From the NCBI RefSeq assembly GCF_020176715.1, contig NZ_JAIVMF010000012.1:62001-126000 (forward strand): a DNA stretch of 64,000 nucleotides, written 5' to 3'. The translations under genes and the position numbers were made by a program. Origin of the DNA: Stappia stellulata. GTDB lineage: Bacteria > Pseudomonadota > Alphaproteobacteria > Rhizobiales > Stappiaceae. Of the stretch, positions 59,324-64,000 are shown piece by piece (the first letter of the stretch is position 1; each line of letters starts with the position of its first letter). Below the pieces are notes generated by a model, which was given only the letters and a program-made list of their open reading frames with translations, had not been told where the DNA came from and did no database searches.

Positions 59324-60355
59324 TCAGCGTTCGGTGAGTTTCAGCTCGATGCGGCGGTTGCGGGCGAGCGCTTCCGGGTCGTCGCCCTCTTCGAGCGGCT
59401 GGAATTCGCCGAAGCCGGCGGCGACCAGACGTTCGGGATCGACGCCCTGGTCGATCAGATAGCGCACGACCGAGATCGCGCGTGCCGCGGAGAGCTCCCA
59501 GTTGTTGCGGAACCGTCCGGTGCCTGACAGTGGCCGCGCATCCGTATGGCCGTCAACGCGCAGCACCCAGTTGATCTCGTCGGGGATCTGCACGGCCAGC
59601 TCCTTGACCGCATCCGCGAGCTTCTTGAGTTCGGCTTCGCCGGCCGGATTGATCGTATCCTCGCCGGAGGAGAAGAGGACCTCCGACTGGAAGACGAACC
59701 GGTCGCCGACGACGCGGATGTCGGAGCGCTGCGACAGGATCTCGCGCAGCCGGCCGAAGAAGTCCGAGCGATAGCGCGACAGCTCCTGCACGCGCTGGGC
59801 CAGCGCCACATTCAGCCGGCGGCCGAGGTCGGCAATCTTGGTCTGGCTCTCCCGGTCGCGGCTTTCGGAGGCCTCCAGCGCGCTTTCCAGCGCGCCGATC
59901 TGGCGGCGCAAGGCGGAAATCTGCTGGTTGAGCAATTCGACCTGGGAGAGCGCGCGCTGCGAGATGCGTTTCTCGGCGTCGAGCGCGGTCTCCAGCGTCG
60001 CCACCGCGCCGCCGGCCTGATCGGCCTGATTGGAGGAGGCATCGAGCAGGCCCGCCAGCCGGTCGCGTTCGCTCTCGGCGTCGTTCAGATTGGCGGTGAG
60101 GGAGGCGATCGTGTCCTCAAGATCGCGTCCGCTGGCGCGCTCCAGCGCAAGCAGCTCCGTCAGCTCGCTGATCTGCGCGTTGAGGCGGTTCAGCACCGTG
60201 TCGCGACCGGAGAGCTGCTGGCCCAGAAAGAACTGCGCGAGGACGAAGATCGACAGCAGGAAGATGATCACCAGCAGGAGCGATGCCATCGCGTCGACGA
60301 AACCCGGCCAATAGTCGGTGCGCGCGTCGCGCCGTCTGAGCCGTGAGCCGGCCAT
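59324..60355 (-). CDS. MotB/OmpA-like peptidoglycan-binding stator subunit
   Basis: 343 residues. One membrane helix at about residues 17-45 begins PGFVDAMASLLLVIIF; its Asp corresponds to the proton-carrying Asp of MotB. A coiled coil of about 140 residues (ELLALERASGRDLEDTIASL onward) leads to a C-terminal OmpA domain (VDGHTDARPLSG, WELSAARAISVVRYL, NRRIELKLTER) that binds peptidoglycan. Co-transcribed with the MotA-like gene, 25 bases apart. No flagellar genes are nearby, so an envelope rather than flagellar role is inferred. Confidence 0.88.
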   Translation of the reverse strand: MAGSRLRRRDARTDYWPGFVDAMASLLLVIIFLLSIFVLAQFFLGQQLSGRDTVLNRLNAQISELTELLALERASGRDLEDTIASLTANLNDAESERDRLAGLLDASSNQADQAGGAVATLETALDAEKRISQRALSQVELLNQQISALRRQIGALESALEASESRDRESQTKIADLGRRLNVALAQRVQELSRYRSDFFGRLREILSQRSDIRVVGDRFVFQSEVLFSSGEDTINPAGEAELKKLADAVKELAVQIPDEINWVLRVDGHTDARPLSGTGRFRNNWELSAARAISVVRYLIDQGVDPERLVAAGFGEFQPLEEGDDPEALARNRRIELKLTER

Positions 60356-60380
60356 GGTCAGCCCGTCCTTTCCGGTCTGG

Positions 60381-61385
60381 TCAACCCTTGTCGTCCTTGA
60401 TGCGCTCGAAGGCGCGGGACATGGTCTTCAGCAGTTCCTCGATGCGCTTTTGCTGCAGCGACTGGTCGTCGGCCCATTCGCGCATCATCTGCTGCTCGTT
60501 GCGCACATGCTGCACCAGCCCCTGAATGCCTTCGGCAAGATTGGCCATCGCAACGGCGGCATTGCGGCCCGCGCCGCCGCCACCGTCGGCCACAGCCTTG
60601 CGCAGATTGTCGATGGCAAAGCGCAGTTCCGCCATGCCGGAGCCGCCGCCGCCCGCGCCGTCTTCCGGCTCGATGTCGGTCTGGGTCGACAGCCAGTCCT
60701 CCAGCTCGTTGTAGAAGCGGTTCTGTGCCTGGCCGGCCTGCAGGTCGAGAAAGCCCAGCACCAGCGAGCCGGTGAGGCCGAAAAGCGATGACGAAAACGC
60801 CGTGCCCATGCCCGACAGCGGGGCTTCCAGGCCGGCCTTGAGATCCTCGAAGATCACATTGGCGTCGCCCGAGCCGACGTCGAGGCTCTGGATCGTGACA
60901 TTGACCGAGCCCACCGTCTGCAGCAGGCCCCAGAAGGTGCCGAGCAGGCCGAGAAACACCAGAAGGCCGGTGAGATAGCGGGCCATCTCGCGCGCCTCGT
61001 CGAGGCGCATGCCGATGGAATCGAGGATGGAGCGGGTGGTCGCCGGCGACAGCATGGTCTCGCCGGCGCGGTTGCCGAGAAGCGTCGCCATCGGCGCCAG
61101 CAGCACCGGCGGACGGCGCACCTCGATGCCCGGATCGCCAAGGCGGAAGCCGTTGACCCAGTTCACCTCGGGCATCAGGCGGATCACCTGGCGAATGGCG
61201 AGGAGAATCCCGATCAGCCCGGTGGCGAGGATCAGGCCGTTGAGGCCCGGATTGCTCATGAAGGCGGTGGCGATCTGGCGGTAGAGAATGAGGGCGAGAA
61301 ACGCCACCACCGCCAGGAAAATCATCATCCGGATCAGATAGACCCAGGGACTGGACAGGCTGTACGGATCATAGGCGCGCGCCAT
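60381..61385 (-). CDS. MotA/TolQ/ExbB-like membrane stator subunit
   Basis: 334 residues from ATG 61385 (MARAYDPYSLSSPWVYLIRM). Membrane segments at about residues 15-35, 45-62 and 140-160, and a later one near FGLTGSLVLGFLDLQ. The stretch LVFLGLLGTFWGLLQTVGSV is the conserved channel-helix motif of the MotA/TolQ superfamily. The C-terminal tail is Gly/Ala-rich then helical. Forms the presumed proton channel with the MotB-like partner downstream. Confidence 0.88.
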   Translation of the reverse strand: MARAYDPYSLSSPWVYLIRMMIFLAVVAFLALILYRQIATAFMSNPGLNGLILATGLIGILLAIRQVIRLMPEVNWVNGFRLGDPGIEVRRPPVLLAPMATLLGNRAGETMLSPATTRSILDSIGMRLDEAREMARYLTGLLVFLGLLGTFWGLLQTVGSVNVTIQSLDVGSGDANVIFEDLKAGLEAPLSGMGTAFSSSLFGLTGSLVLGFLDLQAGQAQNRFYNELEDWLSTQTDIEPEDGAGGGGSGMAELRFAIDNLRKAVADGGGGAGRNAAVAMANLAEGIQGLVQHVRNEQQMMREWADDQSLQQKRIEELLKTMSRAFERIKDDKG

Positions 61386-61476
61386 GAGGGCTTGTCGACT
61401 CCCTGTTGAAGACGCGCCCTTGATAGCGTGATTGTCCCTTGCGTGAAAAGCCGTAATTCGTTCGGGCGCGATCCGC

Positions 61477-62271
61477 TCAGTCGTTGGCGTTGGCCAAGAG
61501 CTTGCGCAACTGGCCTTGGATCGACTCGTTTCCGGCAACGATCGAGCGGGTCTCGAACATCTTGTCGCCGCCCTTGATGTCGGTGACGAAGCCGCCGGCC
61601 TCGCGCACCATCAGGAGGCCGGCCGCCATGTCCCAGGGCGACAGTCCGTGCTCCCAGAAGCCGTCGAAACGGCCCGCGGCGGTCCAGGCAAGATCGAGCG
61701 CGGCGGCGCCGCAGCGGCGGATGCCGGCAACCTCGCCCATGACATGGCGGATTTCCTTGAGCGAGCGGGCATGATCGCCGACGCCGAGGAAGGGGATGCC
61801 CGTCGCGACAACGCAGTCGGGCAGCGCCTTGCGCGCCGCGACCCGCAAGCGGCGGTCGTTCATGAAAGCGCCGCGGCCACGCTCGGCGGTGTAGAGCTCG
61901 TCCATCGCCGGATTGTAGATCACGCCGGCGACGATCACGCCGTCGCGCTCAAGCGCGATGGAGACGTTGAAGATCGGGATGCCATGCAGGAAGTTCGTGG
62001 TGCCGTCGAGCGGATCGACGATCCAGCGGTGCTGCGGGTCCTCGCCGGGGATGGTGCCGGCCTCTTCCATCAGGAAACCGTAGTCGGGGCGGGCCTTCTG
62101 CAATTCGGCGCGCACGATCTTCTCGGCGTTGAGATCGGCCGCGGAGACGAAGTCGCTCGGACCTTTCCGCGAGACCTGCAGGTTCTCCACCTCGCCGAAA
62201 TCGCGGGCGAGACTGCGCCCGGCCTTGATTGCGGCCTGGACCATGACATTGAGAATGGCTGAGCGGGACAT
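61477..62271 (-). CDS. suhB: inositol-1-monophosphatase family protein
   Basis: 264 residues. Metal-site motifs: FLMEEAGTIPGE, IVDPLDGTTNFLHGIP and HGLSPWDMAAGLLMVREAGG are complete. The family hydrolyses inositol phosphate and related substrates, and SuhB also influences ribosomal RNA transcription in E. coli. Lies between efp and the stator pair on the same strand. Confidence 0.92.
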   Translation of the reverse strand: MSRSAILNVMVQAAIKAGRSLARDFGEVENLQVSRKGPSDFVSAADLNAEKIVRAELQKARPDYGFLMEEAGTIPGEDPQHRWIVDPLDGTTNFLHGIPIFNVSIALERDGVIVAGVIYNPAMDELYTAERGRGAFMNDRRLRVAARKALPDCVVATGIPFLGVGDHARSLKEIRHVMGEVAGIRRCGAAALDLAWTAAGRFDGFWEHGLSPWDMAAGLLMVREAGGFVTDIKGGDKMFETRSIVAGNESIQGQLRKLLANAND

Positions 62272-62390
62272 CGCGGTTCCTGAAGAGATGCGGGCGGCGA
62301 GACCGGGCCCGGAAACATGGGGTCAGCGTTCGACCGCCGGCGGGCGAGGGCGTTCCCTCGGCGCCGGCAGTCGGTGCGGGAGCGGGCCGA

Positions 62391-62954
62391 TCAGTCGGCG
62401 CGCTTGACGTATTCCACCAGTTCGGTGTCGACGACGATGCGTTCGCCGGCGGTGATGAACGGCGGCACCATCACGCGCACGCCGTTTTCCAGCATGGCGG
62501 GCTTGTAGGACGACGACTGGGTCTGGCCCTTGACGACGGCATCGGCCTCGGTGATCTCGAGCGTCACATACTGCGGCAGCGTGATGCCGATCGGACGCTC
62601 TTCGTGCAGCTCCAGGGTGACCATCATGCCGTCCTGAAGGAACGCGGCGCGCTCGCCGACGAAATCGGCCTGCAGCTCGATCTGCTCGTAGGTCTCGGTG
62701 TTCATGAACACCAGCATGTCGTCCTGCGGGTAGAGATACTGGAAGTCGCGCTGCTCGAGACGGACGCGCTCGACCTTGTCGGCGGAGCGGAAGCGCTCGT
62801 TCAGCTTGCGGCCGTCGATCAGGTTCTTCATCTCCACCTGGGCGAAGGCGCCGCCCTTGCCGGGCTTCACATGCTCTGTCTTGACCACGGCCCAAAGCGT
62901 GTCCTGATGCTGGAGCACATTGCCGGGTTTGATTTCATTGCCGTTGATTTTCAT
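62391..62954 (-). CDS. efp: translation elongation factor P
   Basis: Relieves ribosome stalling at polyproline. Start ATG 62954 ([20 protein letters not shown]); 187 residues, normal. The loop [12 protein letters not shown] carries Lys33, the residue modified by lysylation in enterobacteria. [20 protein letters not shown] and the C-terminal domain are intact. No modifying enzymes are in the window. Confidence 0.97.
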   Translation of the reverse strand: MKINGNEIKPGNVLQHQDTLWAVVKTEHVKPGKGGAFAQVEMKNLIDGRKLNERFRSADKVERVRLEQRDFQYLYPQDDMLVFMNTETYEQIELQADFVGERAAFLQDGMMVTLELHEERPIGITLPQYVTLEITEADAVVKGQTQSSSYKPAMLENGVRVMVPPFITAGERIVVDTELVEYVKRAD

Positions 62955-63167
62955 GACTTCGAGCTCGTCTGCCGGTGTTCGCGCCGCCGGACCTGTCGCA
63001 CGACGGGGCGGACGCTGACTGTGAATGAACGCAAGTGCGGATTGCGCGCGCCTGGCACGAGGCCGGCAAGCTTGCCGGGCCGGTGTCCTTCGCCGCGCGG
63101 ATCGCGAACTTGCCGCATGGTTCCTGATGCGCGGCCTGTGCACCACACTTCCGGTCGCCAATCAAGC

Positions 63168-63190
63168 AAAAAGGCGGAAAACGCCGCTTC
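63168..63190 (-). terminator. possible terminator after the Sel1 gene
   Basis: Minus-strand AAGCGG / CCGCCTT with one bulge, followed by TTTT. It overlaps the stop codon at 63189. Confidence 0.35.
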
Positions 63191-64000
63191 AGGGGATGGG
63201 ACCGCCTTCCGGCGCGGCGGTCGGATCGGCGACATAATCCTTGGCGAAGGCCTCGGCGGCGGCGAGGGCGTCCGGGTCCAGACCGGCCAGAATGCCGTCG
63301 AGCTGGAGATCCGAAACGCCGAGCCCGCGGGCTGCAAGATGCCAGCCGGCGGCCTTCTCCGGATCCACGTCGCGACCCCGGCCATAGGCGTAGACCCGTG
63401 CCAGGCGGTTCATGGCGACGGGATTGCCCGAGGTGGCGGCGCGTTCGAACCAGTCGGCGGCCTCCGGTTCATTCGGGTCGACGCCGCGTCCGTTGAAGCG
63501 CAGGATGCCGTAGCGCACCTGCGCGCCGACATGCCCCTGACGCGCGGCGCGGCCCATCCAGAAGGCGGCGCGCGCCTCGTCGCGCACATCCGCAGGCCCG
63601 TCGAGACGGAACTGGGCGAGCTCGAACTGCGCGTCGACATCATCGAGCTCTGCGGCCTTCTGCAGGAGCTCCAGCGCCGTGTCGGGATCATAGGGCCGGC
63701 CCTCGCCGGTCCGGTAGAGGCCCGCGAGATTGTAGATCGCCTCCGGCACATCGGCATCGGCGGCGATCTGGAACATGTCGCCGGCCTTTTGCCGGTCCTC
63801 GGCGACGCCGATGCCGTTGAGCAGCAGCAGCCCATAGCGCAGGGCGGCCTTGACATTGCCGTTGGCGGCCGCGAGCGAATACCAGCTCGCCGCCTTCTCG
63901 GCGTCCTGCGGCAGGCCGCGTCCGGTCTCGTACAACACCCCGAGGAGGGTCTGGGCCGCGGTGTCGCCCTCTTCCGCGCGCGGGGTCGCCAGCGACAGCG
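63189..64000 (-). CDS. Sel1-repeat protein (5' end outside window)
   Basis: The frame is open to the window edge, with another repeat residue run (PRAEEGDTAAQTLLGVLYET) before the first internal start, so the N-terminus is missing. About 270 residues visible, made of roughly six Sel1/TPR-like units (YSLAAANGNVKAALRYGLLL, FQIAADADVPEAIYNLAGLY, FWMGRAARQGHVGAQVRYGI, and others). Solenoid scaffold, often exported in this order; partner unknown. The last 30 residues are a non-repeat tail. Confidence 0.88.
   Translation of the reverse strand, partial: LSLATPRAEEGDTAAQTLLGVLYETGRGLPQDAEKAASWYSLAAANGNVKAALRYGLLLLNGIGVAEDRQKAGDMFQIAADADVPEAIYNLAGLYRTGEGRPYDPDTALELLQKAAELDDVDAQFELAQFRLDGPADVRDEARAAFWMGRAARQGHVGAQVRYGILRFNGRGVDPNEPEAADWFERAATSGNPVAMNRLARVYAYGRGRDVDPEKAAGWHLAARGLGVSDLQLDGILAGLDPDALAAAEAFAKDYVADPTAAPEGGPIP

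Noticed and set aside
59324..61385. Zorya-type defence system (ZorA/ZorB are MotA/MotB-like)
   Set aside because: No ZorC, ZorD or ZorE helicase or nuclease gene is adjacent, the MotA-like tail is short, and neighbours are housekeeping genes.

Overview
The window is a dense, GC-rich bacterial chromosome segment with no mobile elements. Gene content points to an alphaproteobacterium of the order Hyphomicrobiales (Rhizobiales), plausibly near Stappiaceae. Indicators are the split three-subunit proton-pumping transhydrogenase with an aa3-oxidase subunit IV, the zinc-free (cysteine-less) forms of L31 and L36, and the cell-cycle proteins CpdR, RcdA (DUF1465), GapR (DUF2312) and TrcR (DUF1013). The genus assignment is inference only.

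Layout. 1-6.8 kb: an outer-membrane barrel protein cut by the window edge, a lytic transglycosylase, a DUF459 SGNH-like exported protein, a chemotaxis receptor and a hydrolase-fold lipoprotein-like protein lacking its nucleophile serine. 6.8-13 kb: glutamate synthase gltBD. 13.6-22.3 kb: threonine-aldolase-like enzyme, Hsp20 behind an RpoH-like promoter and a candidate ROSE thermometer, a PepSY-like protein, hydrolases, a HisN-type phosphatase, N-formylglutamate amidohydrolase next to cpdR, tRNA-Val(GAC), rpmJ and a TPR protein. 22.4-31 kb: glycerate kinase / DUF1036 / pyruvate kinase operon, a second formylglutamate amidohydrolase, DUF1244, gapR and the coxIV-pnt operon. 31-41.3 kb: ABC1 kinase, HODM-type (DUF3445) enzyme coupled to oligopeptidase F, an NtrC-type regulator, then two cell-wall enzymes (L,D-transpeptidase and DUF882/M15). 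41.7-50 kb: TPR lipoprotein, rpsU, MATE exporter, purEK, two DUF465 genes, acyl-CoA ligase and TSUP transporter. 50-64 kb: prpE, SDR, ABC exporter, rpmE, rcdA, DUF1192, quinone oxidoreductase, trcR, a MotA/MotB-like stator pair, an IMPase, efp and a Sel1 protein cut by the window edge.

How the genes work together. CpdR and RcdA are adaptors for ClpXP turnover of CtrA in Caulobacter; GapR and TrcR belong to the same cell-cycle world, and two CtrA-like boxes are visible. Glycerate kinase and pyruvate kinase bracket lower glycolysis in one operon. The 35.5-41.3 kb block looks like an envelope-remodelling group.

The strongest unexplained signal is a pair of apparent small RNA genes at about 18106-18194 (+) and 56720-56815 (-). 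They share one plan: a 5' hairpin exposing CAGUCAU, a hairpin with an anti-Shine-Dalgarno loop, a linker containing CCUCCCU, and an intrinsic terminator. All calls come from reading the sequence; no database search was run.
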